Shown: positions 30,008-41,671, counted from the first letter of the stretch. The stretch is 64,000 bases of DNA from Paracidovorax cattleyae (GCF_900104515.1 NZ_FNJL01000001.1:124001-188000); one strand, 5' to 3'. Notes: a model not told the origin generated them from the sequence alone. Numbers and translations are program-made.

Positions 30008-31867
30008 ATGCCCGAAGGCTCCGCCGCCCTCCTTCCGTGCGCCCGCGCCGCCTTCGGGCGCTGGTGCGCCATCCTGGCCCTCGCCCTGGCCACCGCCGCC
30101 TGCAGCGGCCTGCCGCAGAACGTGGAGCGCCCGGAATCCAGCGCCCTGCCCGCCTCGGCCACCGCGGACACCCCGCTCGCGCGCATGGTGGACGAGCGCA
30201 GGCAGGCGGCCGGCGCCCGCCATGCCTCGGGCTTCCTGCTGCTGAGCGGGCCGCAGGACGCCTACGGCAGCCGCCTGGCACTGGTGGAGGCCGCCCGCAA
30301 GACGCTGGACCTGCAGTACTACGCCATCCACGCGGACGCCAGCAGCGAGCGGCTGCTGCGCGGCGTCGTGGCGGCGGCGCGCCGGGGCGTGCGCGTGCGG
30401 GTGCTGCTCGACGACTTCCACAGCACCGGACGCAATGCGCTGGTGATGGGGCTGGCCTTCCAGCCGAACATCGAGATGCGCATGTTCAACCCCGTCGCCG
30501 GCCCCCGCGGCTCCATGGTGGGCCGGCTGTGGGGATCGCTCACCGACTTCTCGCGCGTGCAGCAGCGCATGCACAACAAGCTCTTCATCGCCGACAACAC
30601 CATGGGGGTGACCGGCGGGCGCAACCTGGGCGACGCCTACTTCGGGCAGGCCGATTCCGGCAACTTCGTGGACCTGGACGTGCTCGCCGCCGGCCCCATC
30701 GTCGCGGAGATGTCGCGCAGCTTCGACGCCTACTGGAACAACCCGCGCGCCTACCCGGTGCAGTCGCTCATCACGCAGGAAGAACTGCGGCGCCTGCGGC
30801 AGCAGACGCTCGACCGCTATCGGGAGCGCAACGCTTCAGAAGGCGACGCCGGCACCGCGCCGGACGACCGGGTGCCTGGCGACGACAGGGCCCCTGCCGC
30901 GGATGGCGACGGCCCCCGGCCGCCCGACGGGGAGCCGCGTCCCGCGCCCGGCGGGCCTTCCGCCGAAAAGCGCGCACGCATCTGGAACGAGCAGCCGATG
31001 GACCTGGGCGCGGCGCCCTTCGTCTGGGCGCCGGCGGTCCTCCTTGCGGACCGGCCCGCGAAGATCGCGGCGGACGGAGAAGCGGCCAGCATCCGCAGCA
31101 CTCCGCCGGGCACCGCACTGGACGTGCGGGGCCCCCGGGGCGCAGTGCCTCCTGCATCCCGGGCAGCCAGTCCTTCCGCGCCCTCGGACGGGCTGCTGCA
31201 GACATCTGCCGGACGTGCCGCAGAGGGTGATACCGTCGTGGACGGCCTGCTCCACCTGCTCGGCCAGGCGCGCCAGGACCTGCTGGTCATCTCGCCCTAC
31301 TTCGTGCCTGGTGACGACATGAAGCGCGCCTTCGCCGATGCCCGCGCCCGGGGCGTGCGCATCCGCGTGCTCACCAATTCGCTGGCCTCCAACGACGCGC
31401 CGATCGCCCACGTGGGCTACGCACGGCACCGCGAAGAGCTGCTGTCGATGGGCCTGGAGCTCTACGAGCTGCGCAGCGAACAGGCCGGCGTGAAATCCGC
31501 CTTCGGCGACTCCGGCGCCAACGCCACCGGCAAATCCCGCGCGATGCTTCACTCCAAGGTGCTGGTGCTGGACGGGCGGCTCCTCGCCGTCGGCTCGATG
31601 AACCTCGACCTGCGCTCGCAACTGCAGAACACCGAGATCGCCCTGCTGATCCAGAGCCGCAGCCTGTCGCGCATGGCTTCGGCGCAGATCGAGACCGCCA
31701 TGCGCGAGGATGCCTGGCACGTCGAGCGGCTGCCGGACGGCAGCCTCGTCTGGCGGGCGCCGCAGGGCAGCGGGCTGCCGGACGCCACGCACGAACCCGA
31801 CGCCAGCCTGGGCCTGCGGATGCTGCTCCAGCTGCTGGGCCCGCTGGCACCGGACCACCTGCTGTAG
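30008..31867 (+). CDS. Phospholipase D family lipoprotein, cardiolipin synthase C-like
   Basis: A 619-residue protein with two HKD motifs: HNKLFIADN (about residue 190) and HSKVLVLDG (about residue 515), each followed by a glycine/serine and asparagine pattern (GGRN; GSMNLD). This is the arrangement of ClsC/YmdC-type cardiolipin synthases and related phospholipases D. The start at 30008 has GCAGGA before it and opens a lipoprotein signal with lipobox LATAAC. Compared with the usual length near 480-520, it carries a disordered insert, rich in Pro, Ala, Asp and Gly, between the two motifs (about residues 278-405). It may be exported to the periplasmic face and act on phosphatidylglycerol. Confidence 0.85.
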   Translation: MPEGSAALLPCARAAFGRWCAILALALATAACSGLPQNVERPESSALPASATADTPLARMVDERRQAAGARHASGFLLLSGPQDAYGSRLALVEAARKTLDLQYYAIHADASSERLLRGVVAAARRGVRVRVLLDDFHSTGRNALVMGLAFQPNIEMRMFNPVAGPRGSMVGRLWGSLTDFSRVQQRMHNKLFIADNTMGVTGGRNLGDAYFGQADSGNFVDLDVLAAGPIVAEMSRSFDAYWNNPRAYPVQSLITQEELRRLRQQTLDRYRERNASEGDAGTAPDDRVPGDDRAPAADGDGPRPPDGEPRPAPGGPSAEKRARIWNEQPMDLGAAPFVWAPAVLLADRPAKIAADGEAASIRSTPPGTALDVRGPRGAVPPASRAASPSAPSDGLLQTSAGRAAEGDTVVDGLLHLLGQARQDLLVISPYFVPGDDMKRAFADARARGVRIRVLTNSLASNDAPIAHVGYARHREELLSMGLELYELRSEQAGVKSAFGDSGANATGKSRAMLHSKVLVLDGRLLAVGSMNLDLRSQLQNTEIALLIQSRSLSRMASAQIETAMREDAWHVERLPDGSLVWRAPQGSGLPDATHEPDASLGLRMLLQLLGPLAPDHLL

Positions 31868-31894
31868 GCGGGGCCGGCGCGGGCGCTCAGGGGC

Positions 31895-32866
31895 TCATGC
31901 CCCGCCTGTATGCGCCTCCACCCAGGCGGTGATGGTGCGCTGGTCGGTCACCGTGCGCACGTGCTGGTAGGCGGCCTCCGCCTCGGGGAAGCGCCGGCGC
32001 AGCAGGTTGAGCCACTGCTTGAGCCGCCCCGCGCGCTGGCGCGGCTCCAGGTCTTCGCAGACCGTGCGCCAGAAAACGCCCAGTTGCGGCAGCAGCGCCT
32101 CCCAGGCCAGCGCCGGAGCATCGGCACGGCCCGCGTCGGTTGAGCGGATGGCCAGGCCCAGGCCCGGGTCCGCCACGATGCCGCGGCCCAGCATGAGGGC
32201 ATCGCCGCCGGAGAGCGCCCGGCAGCGCATTGCATCCGCCACCGTCCAGATCTCGCCGTTCGCGATCACGGGAATGCCCACGGCCGCGCGCAGCGGCGCA
32301 ACCAGTTCCCAGTAGGCGGGCGGGCGGTAGCCGTCGGCCTTGGTGCGGGCATGCACCACCAGTTCGCAGGCGCCGCCGGCCTCCGCGGCCTGGGCACACT
32401 CCCGGGCCAGCGACGTGTCGTCGTAGCCCAGCCGCATCTTGGCCGACACCGGCATGCCTGGAGGCACCGCACGGCGCACCGCGGCCACCACGGCGGCGAT
32501 GCGCTCGGGCTCGCGCAGCAGCGCGGCGCCGCCGCCGTGGCGATTCACCACCTTGGCCGGGCAGCCGAAATTCAGGTCGATGCCCTCGGGACCCAGTGCG
32601 GCCAGCCGCGCCGCGTTCTCGGCCATGCTGGAGGGGTCCGACCCGAGCAACTGGGCACGCACCGGCACGCCCGCCGCCGTGCGCCCGCCATTGCGCAGCT
32701 CGGGGATGTAGCGCAGGAACACCTTGTCCGGCAGCAGCGTGCCGGTCACGCGGATGAACTCGGAGACGCAGCGGTCCACGCCGCCGACGCGCGTCAGCAC
32801 GTCGCGCAGGACGAAGTCGAGGAGCCCTTCCATGGGGGCGAGCAGCAGCAGGGGAGGATGGGACAT
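31895..32866 (-). CDS. dusC: tRNA-dihydrouridine synthase, DusC-like
   Basis: A 323-residue FMN-dependent TIM-barrel enzyme reducing uridine in tRNA. It begins LLLLAPMEGLLDFVLRDVLT and contains the catalytic cysteine in DLNFGCPAKVVNRHGGG (about residue 100), the FMN contacts VHARTKADGY and VIANGEIW, and GGDALMLGRG. The order of residues closely follows E. coli DusC, which modifies U16. It converges with the phospholipase gene and is divergent from the gene at 32927. Confidence 0.92.
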   Translation of the reverse strand: MSHPPLLLLAPMEGLLDFVLRDVLTRVGGVDRCVSEFIRVTGTLLPDKVFLRYIPELRNGGRTAAGVPVRAQLLGSDPSSMAENAARLAALGPEGIDLNFGCPAKVVNRHGGGAALLREPERIAAVVAAVRRAVPPGMPVSAKMRLGYDDTSLARECAQAAEAGGACELVVHARTKADGYRPPAYWELVAPLRAAVGIPVIANGEIWTVADAMRCRALSGGDALMLGRGIVADPGLGLAIRSTDAGRADAPALAWEALLPQLGVFWRTVCEDLEPRQRAGRLKQWLNLLRRRFPEAEAAYQHVRTVTDQRTITAWVEAHTGGA

Positions 32867-32926
32867 CGGGGCAGGAGCGCCCGCACCGGAAGCCGCGTCA
32901 TCGCGGCGTCATCGGAGTGCGGTGGA

Positions 32927-33523
32927 ATGCAGCCTTCCATTGTCGCCAATGTCCCGCCCTCCCCGCACTCCATGCTGCTCTTGAAGACCGACAAGGCCCG
33001 CCTGGAACTCTCCCCCGGCGTGCGCACCCTCAGCCTGCGCGAACGCTCGCTGCTGCTGCTGGCCGACGGCCGGCCCGCAGCCGAGCTGGAAGCGCTCTAC
33101 CACGGCGCCGGCAAGGACATCGTGGCCCGCCTGCTGGCGGACGGCTACCTCGCGCAGGCCGGTGGCTCCGCAGCCCCGGTACCTGCCGCCACACCCACGG
33201 CAGCCGCCACGCCGCGCCCGGTGCCAGTCGATGCACCCGCCACGGCGCCGGCACAGCCGGCAACCCCTCCCGCACCATCCAACGCGCTGCGCTCGCTCGC
33301 GGGCGCGCGCATGTACCTGTTCGACATCTGCGAGCGCATGTTCGCGCGCCGCAATCCTGCGCTCGCCCAGAACTTCCTCGAGGCGCTGCGCGGTGCACGC
33401 GACCGCGACAGCATGATGGATGTCAGCGAAGCGCTGCTGGAAGAGATCGAACTGCTGGCCGGCCCGGAGCGGGCCGCCATCGTGCGCCAGCGCATGGAGC
33501 AACTGCTGCCCACGCCGGCCTGA
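32927..33523 (+). CDS. Hypothetical protein, proline/alanine linker between two small domains
   Basis: A 198-residue protein from ATG 32927, which has GGAG ten bases upstream. An alternative start at ATG 32972 gives 183 residues (MLLLKTDKARLEL) but has no ribosome site. The N-terminal part (LSPGVRTLSLRERSLLLLADG, then LEALYHGAGKDIVARLLADGYL) resembles a short winged-helix-like regulator segment. Then comes a low-complexity Pro/Ala/Thr linker of about 50 residues, and a helical C-terminus with RMYLFDICERMFARRNP and a terminal helix. Function is unknown; it converges with the methyltransferase gene. Confidence 0.75.
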   Translation: MQPSIVANVPPSPHSMLLLKTDKARLELSPGVRTLSLRERSLLLLADGRPAAELEALYHGAGKDIVARLLADGYLAQAGGSAAPVPAATPTAAATPRPVPVDAPATAPAQPATPPAPSNALRSLAGARMYLFDICERMFARRNPALAQNFLEALRGARDRDSMMDVSEALLEEIELLAGPERAAIVRQRMEQLLPTPA

Positions 33524-33551
33524 CACGGCGCACCGGAAGGCCCCGCGGGCG

Positions 33552-34724
33552 TCAGGCGGCGCCGAGTCGCCAGAGCGAAGTGACCTCCGCAGCACGCGCC
33601 GCATGCAGCGGATCGGACGCATCGGCGGCCTTCCCGTGGCGCGGCCGGATGTCGTGCCGGCCCAGCACCCGCAGGCCCGCAGCCTCGATCCAGCCGAGGA
33701 GCTGGGCGCGCGGGCGAAGCTCCAGGTGCTCCGCCAGGTCCGAGAGGATCAGCCAGCCCTCCCCGCCCGGCTCCAGGTGCTCGGCCAGGCCGCCGAGGAA
33801 GCCCCGCAGCATGCGACTGTCCTCGTCATAGACCGCCCGCTCGACGGGAGCGGCGGCACGCGCCGGCACCCAGGGCGGATTGCACACCACCAGGGGCGCT
33901 CGGCCCGGGGGAAAGAGATCGGCCTGCAGGATTTCCACGACTCGCATCGCGCGCAGGCGCTGCAGGTTCTCCTGCGCGCAGGCCAGCGCCCGGGGGTCCT
34001 GGTCGGTGGCGACGATACGGCGCACGCCGCGCCGCGCGAGCACGGCCGCGAGCACGCCGGTGCCGGTGCCGATGTCGAAGGCCAGCGCAGCTGCGTCCGC
34101 GGGCAACGGCGCCTGCGCCACGAGATCGATGTACTCGCCGCGCACGGGCGAAAACACCCCGTAGTGCGGATGGATGCGGTTGTCCGGCGGCGCCCCCAGG
34201 GCAGGAATCTCCACGCCCTTCTTGCGCCATTCGTGCGCGCCCACGAGACCCAGCAGCTCGCGCAGGGACGCCACGCGGGGCGTGCCGTCGGGAGCGCCCC
34301 AGGCCTCGGCCAGCGCCGGCCGCCAGTCGGGCGCCCGCCGTAGCGCGATGCCATGGTCGCCCTCCACGGGAATGAGCAGTATGCCGAGCACCCGCGCCCG
34401 CTGGGCCTGGGCCTGGCGGTGCAGGTGGAAGGCCTGGGCCTGGGCCGGTGCCGTGGCTGGTGCGGCGGCCGCCTTGCCGCGGCCCTTCGCGCCGCCGCGC
34501 GGCCGGCTGCGGCCGTCGGCCCGGCGCATCAGCGCCTGCAGCAGGTGCCGGGCATTCTGGAAATCCCCCTGCCACAGCAGCCCCGTGCCTTCGCAGGCCA
34601 TGCGATAGGCCGCATCGGCAGGCAGCGTGTCGTCCGCCACCACCACGCGGCGCGGCGCGGCAACGCCGGCCTCCGAGTGCCATTGCGCGCTGCGGTCCTG
34701 GCCGCCGTGGTTCCAGTGGATCAT
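33552..34724 (-). CDS. Class I SAM-dependent methyltransferase (N5-Gln or RsmC/HemK-like)
   Basis: A 390-residue protein. SAM motif I is FDIGTGTGVLAAVLARRG (about residue 225) and the substrate motif IV is NPPW (VVCNPPWVPA), a signature of enzymes methylating nitrogen in nucleic acid bases or glutamine side chains. The N-terminal 200 residues include a lysine/arginine/alanine-rich stretch around residues 70-100 (RGGAKGRGKAAAAPATAPA). The start at ATG 34724 is preferred over an upstream TTG. It lies 22 bases after the GNAT gene on the same strand. Exact substrate unknown. Confidence 0.83.
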   Translation of the reverse strand: MIHWNHGGQDRSAQWHSEAGVAAPRRVVVADDTLPADAAYRMACEGTGLLWQGDFQNARHLLQALMRRADGRSRPRGGAKGRGKAAAAPATAPAQAQAFHLHRQAQAQRARVLGILLIPVEGDHGIALRRAPDWRPALAEAWGAPDGTPRVASLRELLGLVGAHEWRKKGVEIPALGAPPDNRIHPHYGVFSPVRGEYIDLVAQAPLPADAAALAFDIGTGTGVLAAVLARRGVRRIVATDQDPRALACAQENLQRLRAMRVVEILQADLFPPGRAPLVVCNPPWVPARAAAPVERAVYDEDSRMLRGFLGGLAEHLEPGGEGWLILSDLAEHLELRPRAQLLGWIEAAGLRVLGRHDIRPRHGKAADASDPLHAARAAEVTSLWRLGAA

Positions 34725-34746
34725 GCCGGGCAAGGGCTCTGGCGGA

Positions 34747-35280
34747 TCAGTTGAGGGGGCGCTGCAGGCGCACTTCCTCGATCTTCACCCCGCCGATGAC
34801 GGCGGTCTTGGCGGTGGACATTTCGCGCTTGAAGCCCGCGAGCTCGTGGAAGCGCAGCGCGCGCTCGTTGCGCATGGGCACCCACGCGGTCACGTTGGTG
34901 CAGCCTTCCTGCTGCAGGCCTTCGCGCGCGGCATCCCAGAGGGCCACGCCCACGCCCTGGTCCCAGTGGGACGGCGCGGCATAGATGGCCCAGATCTCGC
35001 CGGTGGTGGGGCGGGACTTGGCATCGCGCGAACGGTCGAAACCGACGAAGCCGACGATCTTGTCGCCTTCCACCGCCACCTGCACCTGGGGCTCGCAGTA
35101 CTCGATGGCTTCACGCCAGTACGCCTGGCGCTTCTCGACCGAAGACATGGCTTTCAATTGGTCGTCGGGAACAAGGCCGCGGTACGCTTCCATCGCGGAC
35201 TGCGTATGGATCTGGGCGATGGCTTTGGCATCGCGGAGCGTGGCGGGACGGACCTGAATACTGGCCTGAATACTGGACAT
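34747..35280 (-). CDS. GNAT family N-acetyltransferase
   Basis: A 177-residue protein with the GNAT fold. Acetyl-CoA binding is indicated by the segment SHWDQGVGVALWDAAREG (Q/R-x-x-G-x-G/A region, about residues 110-127), preceded by the beta strand GEIWAIYAAP and followed by AWVPMRNERALRFHELAGFK. It probably acetylates a small molecule or a protein amine. Start at ATG 35280; no strong ribosome site is seen. It lies upstream of and cotranscribed with the methyltransferase gene. Confidence 0.87.
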   Translation of the reverse strand: MSSIQASIQVRPATLRDAKAIAQIHTQSAMEAYRGLVPDDQLKAMSSVEKRQAYWREAIEYCEPQVQVAVEGDKIVGFVGFDRSRDAKSRPTTGEIWAIYAAPSHWDQGVGVALWDAAREGLQQEGCTNVTAWVPMRNERALRFHELAGFKREMSTAKTAVIGGVKIEEVRLQRPLN

Positions 35281-35477
35281 TGGGAACGAACGGAACAGAA
35301 GAAGAAAAAAGGGGTGCGGAACGCAAAACCCGCGATTGTCGCGCAATTGGTTTTCCGGCTCCAGACCCCGGGTGATGGAAGCCCCTGCGCGCGGGTCGCG
35401 CGAGGCCTTGCGCAGCGGCCGCAAAGCCCGCCGGAAAGCGAGCGGCAGCTGCGCCGGCCGCGGGGCGGAAACAGGTT

Positions 35478-36914
35478 TCAGAGCCAGCGCCGCAGCAACT
35501 CCAGCGCCCGGTCGAAACGCGCGCCGTAGGGCGGATGCAGCAGCTTGCCGAGCGACCAGCGGGACTGCACCAGCACGGATTTCTGGTGGCAAAGGCGCAG
35601 AAATCCGTGCTCCCCGTGATAGGCCCCCCAGCCACTATCGCCGACACCGCCGAACGGCAGATTGTCGTGCGCGACGTGCAGCAGCGTGTCGTTCACCGTG
35701 ACGCCGCCGCTCACGGTGCGCCGCAGCACGTCGTCGCGCGCCGCCTCGCTGCGGCCGAACCAGTAGAGCGCCAGCGGGCGCGGCCCGGAATTGATGTGGT
35801 CGATGGCGTCCTGCAGGCGGTCGTAGCCGAGCACGGGCAGCACCGGCCCGAAGATCTCCTCCTGCATGATCTGCATCTGCAGCGTGGCATGGAAGACCAG
35901 CACCGGCGGCATCTGCCGCGCCACGCCATCGCCGATACTCTGTGGAGGCGGTGGCGGCGAACCCGGCACGGGCTCGAGCACGTGCACCTCCGCGCCCTGC
36001 GTCTGGGCCTGCTGCAGCATGGTGCGCAGGCGCGCGAGGTGCCGCGAATGGATGATGGAGGCGTAGTCGGGGTTGCCCTCGAAATACGGGAACAGCTTCG
36101 CCACGGCGGCGCGGTATGCCTCCGCAAACGCCCCCTCGCTGCCGCGCGGCAGCAGCACGTAGTCGGGCGCCACGCAGGTCTGCCCGGCGTTGAGCAACTT
36201 TCCGTGCGCGATCTTGAGCGCGGCATCCTGCAGGTCGCAGTCCGCGTCGATGATGCAGGGCGACTTGCCGCCCAGCTCCAGCGTGGTGGGCGTCAGGTGC
36301 GCGGCAGCGGCCTGCGCGACCTTGCGGCCCACGGCCGTGGAGCCCGTGAAGACGAGATGGTCGAAAGGCAGCGATGCCACCAGCGCGGCCACGGCCGCAT
36401 CACCCTGCACCACGCAGAACTCGTCGGGCGAGAAGAACTGCGCCACCAGCAATGCGAGCTGGGCGGATGTGTGCGGGGTGAGTTCGCTGGGCTTGAGCAT
36501 GACGCGGTTGCCCGCCGCGAGCGCGCAGATCGCCGGACCGAGCGCGAGCTGCACCGGGTAGTTCCAGGGAGCGATCACGCCCACTACGCCCAGCGGCTGG
36601 CGCTGGATGAAGGCGTGCGCGGGTTGCAGGTGCAGCGGCGTGTGCACGCGGCGCGGCTTGCTCCAGCGCGCCAGGTGCCGCAGCGTGTGCGCGAGCTGGG
36701 TGCGCAGCACGAACAGGTCGGCCACCTCGGTCAGCCGAGGCGAACGGATGCCGAAGTCGGCCTGCACGGCCGCCGCGAGCGCGGGCCCATGCTCGTCCAG
36801 CAGCTTGCGCATGCGCAGCAGGCGTTCCCGCCGCACCAGCAGCGGTGTCCCGGGCTGTTCCCGGCTGGCCTGCCGCTGGAGTTGGAAATGGTGGCGGATG
36901 TCGTCTGGCGTCAT
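35478..36914 (-). CDS. NAD(P)-dependent aldehyde dehydrogenase, coniferyl aldehyde dehydrogenase-like
   Basis: A 478-residue aldehyde dehydrogenase. It has the Rossmann region GVIAPWNYPVQLALGP, VFTGSTAVGRKVAQ, the general-base glutamate in TLELGGKSP (about residue 215) and the catalytic cysteine in NAGQTCVAPDYVL (about residue 247). The C-terminus has a long hydrophobic-to-basic tail (LLHPPYGARFDRALELLRRWL, shown as GARFDRALELLRRW), typical of the class 3/coniferyl-aldehyde group that may associate with membranes. It oxidises aromatic or fatty aldehydes; precise substrate not determined. A proline-rich loop (GSPPPPPQ) sits near residue 310. Confidence 0.9.
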   Translation of the reverse strand: MTPDDIRHHFQLQRQASREQPGTPLLVRRERLLRMRKLLDEHGPALAAAVQADFGIRSPRLTEVADLFVLRTQLAHTLRHLARWSKPRRVHTPLHLQPAHAFIQRQPLGVVGVIAPWNYPVQLALGPAICALAAGNRVMLKPSELTPHTSAQLALLVAQFFSPDEFCVVQGDAAVAALVASLPFDHLVFTGSTAVGRKVAQAAAAHLTPTTLELGGKSPCIIDADCDLQDAALKIAHGKLLNAGQTCVAPDYVLLPRGSEGAFAEAYRAAVAKLFPYFEGNPDYASIIHSRHLARLRTMLQQAQTQGAEVHVLEPVPGSPPPPPQSIGDGVARQMPPVLVFHATLQMQIMQEEIFGPVLPVLGYDRLQDAIDHINSGPRPLALYWFGRSEAARDDVLRRTVSGGVTVNDTLLHVAHDNLPFGGVGDSGWGAYHGEHGFLRLCHQKSVLVQSRWSLGKLLHPPYGARFDRALELLRRWL

Positions 36915-37027
36915 GCGGCAATCATAGGGAAGGCCCTCGCAACGCCTTGTAAACGGGCGTCTCCAAAAGCCAGGGAAAGCACGTGCGGGCGGGCGCCGAC
37001 ATGCCGCGGCGGAGCCCGCCGGTCACA

Positions 37028-37381
37028 TCACACCTTGCCGGGCAGGTCGCGCGGTTGCACGTCCATGACGTCGGCGCGCGCACCGGGCAGTTCGGCCGAG
37101 CGCAGCGGCCCCGGATCCCCATCGGCGGCCGGGCCCCGCCGGCCGGCGGCCGACCAGCGCGCGGTGCTGCGGTACACCGTGCTCCAGCCTTCGCGCGGAT
37201 CCATGCGCATGGCCCAGGGCGTGGCGGGTTGGCCCGTAACGCGCGCCCAGAGAGAGCGCACGCCCCACACCACGGCGAGCAGCGCCACGACGATGAGCAG
37301 GCTCAGGAAAAACACCGCCCCCACGGCCACGACCGCGAGGCGCACGATCCACCGGATCACACCGGCCAGGAAATCATTCAA
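37028..37381 (-). CDS. Small membrane hypothetical protein with TTG start
   Basis: A 117-residue protein of unknown function with a hydrophobic region spanning residues 5-42 (one long or two closely spaced helices), then a tryptophan- and arginine-rich juxtamembrane stretch and a proline/glycine-rich soluble tail ending DLPGKV. The start is taken as TTG at 37381 because AAAGGA lies eight bases upstream and no in-frame ATG precedes the hydrophobic helix. It lies 28 bases before clpB ends, on the same strand. Confidence 0.68.
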   Translation of the reverse strand: MNDFLAGVIRWIVRLAVVAVGAVFFLSLLIVVALLAVVWGVRSLWARVTGQPATPWAMRMDPREGWSTVYRSTARWSAAGRRGPAADGDPGPLRSAELPGARADVMDVQPRDLPGKV

Positions 37382-37409
37382 GGCACATCCTTTCCGTACA
37401 ACATCGAAC

Positions 37410-40019
<2,610 letters not shown>

Positions 40020-40048
40020 GGTCTGTGGTCCTCCGGAACTGCTGGGCA

Positions 40049-40076
40049 ATTGAGGGGCCCGCCCGGAGTTTTCAAG
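40049..40076 (-). promoter_or_regulatory. Sigma32-like heat-shock promoter of clpB
   Basis: On the minus strand CTTGAA (40076-40071) is followed after 13 bases by CCCCTCAAT (40057-40049). This matches the sigma32 consensus CTTGAA-N13-17-CCCCATNT at the -35 and at the CCCC of the -10. It is placed 30 bases upstream of the clpB start. Confidence 0.65.
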
Positions 40077-40203
40077 CTGCCCGCGCGGCATGTGCATCAC
40101 ACGAGCGGCACCACCGCTACCAGAAAAGGAGCATCCATCCCTGCTGCGGCGAGACAGTGCAGGGATTTTCCCGTCCGGCCGCCATGGGGCCGGTGCCGGC
40201 CGG

Positions 40204-40722
40204 TCAGCCGTGGTTGCCCGATGCGATGCCCCAGCGGGCCAGCGCCGCGTCGTCGCTGACGCGCGCATCCACCCAGCGCGCGCCCTGCGGCGTGGTTTCC
40301 TTCTTCCAGAAAGGGGCCCGGGTCTTCAGGTAGTCCATGAGGAATTCGCAGGCCTGGAAGCTCTGGCCGCGGTGGGCCGAGGTGACGGCCACCAGCACGA
40401 TCTGGTCCTGCGGAGCCAGCAGGCCCACCCGGTGCACCACGCGCGCGCCGAAGATGTCGAAGCGCAGCAGGGCCTCGTCCACCATGGCCTCGATGGATTT
40501 CTCGGTCATGCCGGGATAGTGCTCCAGCTCCATCGCTGCCACGGCATCGCCGTCGCTGCGGTCGCGCACCGTGCCGACGAAGCAGCAGACCGCTCCCACG
40601 CGCCCGTCCCGGGCGCGCAACGCGGTCAGCTCGGCCGACACATCGAAATCCTGCGGCTGGATGGCGACCCGGGCGAAGCCTGCCGCGTGGGGCGCGGAGG
40701 TGGATACCACCCGCTCGGCCAT
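40204..40722 (-). CDS. moaE: Molybdopterin synthase catalytic subunit MoaE
   Basis: A 172-residue large subunit of molybdopterin synthase, which inserts sulfur into precursor Z with MoaD as sulfur donor. Family features include [39 protein letters not shown], the HRGQSF segment and the catalytic lysine region FWKKE near residue 140. The start at 40722 is the ATG fitting the family. It follows the 78-residue gene with a five-base gap, and is separated from moaD by a block of plus-strand genes. Confidence 0.94.
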   Translation of the reverse strand: MAERVVSTSAPHAAGFARVAIQPQDFDVSAELTALRARDGRVGAVCCFVGTVRDRSDGDAVAAMELEHYPGMTEKSIEAMVDEALLRFDIFGARVVHRVGLLAPQDQIVLVAVTSAHRGQSFQACEFLMDYLKTRAPFWKKETTPQGARWVDARVSDDAALARWGIASGNHG

Positions 40723-40727
40723 GGCGG

Positions 40728-40964
40728 TCACGGCGCCCGGTGCAGGCGGGGAGCGGCGAGCAGCGCGCGCTCCTCCTCGATGAACGCGTCGAGCTGGCGC
40801 CGCACGGGGGTATCGGACGGAACACCCGCCAGGAGCGTCTGCAGCCGCGCGACATCGCCTGCCGAGGGCGCGACCTTGATCTGCGCCATGGCGGCCTGCG
40901 TCTGCCCGCCCCGGATCAGGGTGACCACCTTCGCGGCCCATGCGTTCTTGTCCTGGCGTGCCAT
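40728..40964 (-). CDS. Small hypothetical protein upstream of moaE
   Basis: A 78-residue soluble, mostly helical protein (MARQDKNAWAAKVVTLIRGG, then a TPR-like QAAMAQIKVAPSAGDVARLQ and a C-terminal helix LDAFIEEERALLAAP). No characterised family is recognised. It ends five bases before moaE, so they should be cotranscribed. The start at ATG 40964 is preceded by CGAGGAAGACTG. Confidence 0.7.
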   Translation of the reverse strand: MARQDKNAWAAKVVTLIRGGQTQAAMAQIKVAPSAGDVARLQTLLAGVPSDTPVRRQLDAFIEEERALLAAPRLHRAP

Positions 40965-41055
40965 GCAGTCTTCCTCGTACTCGTGTGCGTGATGTCCAGG
41001 GCGGATTGTCCACGGGAACGGCTGCCGCGCGACCGGTTTGCTACAGTGGCCGCCC

Positions 41056-41310
41056 ATGGCCACGCAGACCATCACCACCGAACTCTACGTCCTGTTCCCC
41101 TCGCCGCGCAACCAGCACCGCGGCGTGTATGCGCACCAGGTCTTCGTCCCGCATCCCTACGCGATCATCCACCTGCCGGACTACGGCCTGGCCGGCCCGG
41201 CCAGCCTGTTTGCCGCATGCCGCCGCGAGGACAACAAGATGGGACAGCTCGTCACCTTCGAGCAGGCGGACGACGCCCGGCGCTTCGAGCGGCTCTTCAC
41301 TCCCGACTGA
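41056..41310 (+). CDS. Small hypothetical protein
   Basis: An 84-residue soluble protein of unknown function: MATQTITTELYVLFPSPRNQ, with a mixed alpha/beta pattern and the aromatic-rich stretch HRGVYAHQVFVPHPYAIIHL. No cysteine pairs, signal or membrane helix. It starts 91 bases from the divergent 78-residue gene. It is the first of three plus-strand genes that interrupt the molybdopterin cluster. Confidence 0.7.
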   Translation: MATQTITTELYVLFPSPRNQHRGVYAHQVFVPHPYAIIHLPDYGLAGPASLFAACRREDNKMGQLVTFEQADDARRFERLFTPD

Positions 41311-41341
41311 ACCGCGGCCGGCCGCCGGCCCCGTCCCGCCC

Positions 41342-41671
41342 ATGCACGACGACAACCAGATCCACGTCCCGCCCTCCTTCACTGCGCTCTACAGCGACGC
41401 GCGCCAGCGCCTGACAGCCCCGGCGGCCGAGATACGCGAGCGCTACGAACTGTGCGAAGACCTCGCCAACCACCTCGTGGAGCAGGCGCAGACGCTCTAC
41501 CATGTGCAGGCGCCCTCGGAGGCGGAGATCCTCGGGCGCATCCACGCCGGCCTGTGCACGCCGGGCTCCGGCGTATCGCCCATCGAGGCGCGGTGGACCA
41601 CGCTGCGCTTGGCAGAGCTGCTCAACTGGCGCAGCCCTGAGCTGCCCGAGGTGCCGACGGCCCCAGCCTGA
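41342..41671 (+). CDS. Hypothetical protein of a Burkholderiales family
   Basis: A 109-residue soluble helical protein: MHDDNQIHVPPSFTALYSDA, then ERYELCEDLANHLVEQAQTLY and a C-terminal helix WTTLRLAELLNW. I recall similar short Comamonadaceae proteins labelled ATPase with chaperone activity, but no ATPase motif is visible here and that label should not be trusted. The start follows the preceding gene by 31 bases; no strong ribosome site is seen. Confidence 0.68.
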   Translation: MHDDNQIHVPPSFTALYSDARQRLTAPAAEIRERYELCEDLANHLVEQAQTLYHVQAPSEAEILGRIHAGLCTPGSGVSPIEARWTTLRLAELLNWRSPELPEVPTAPA

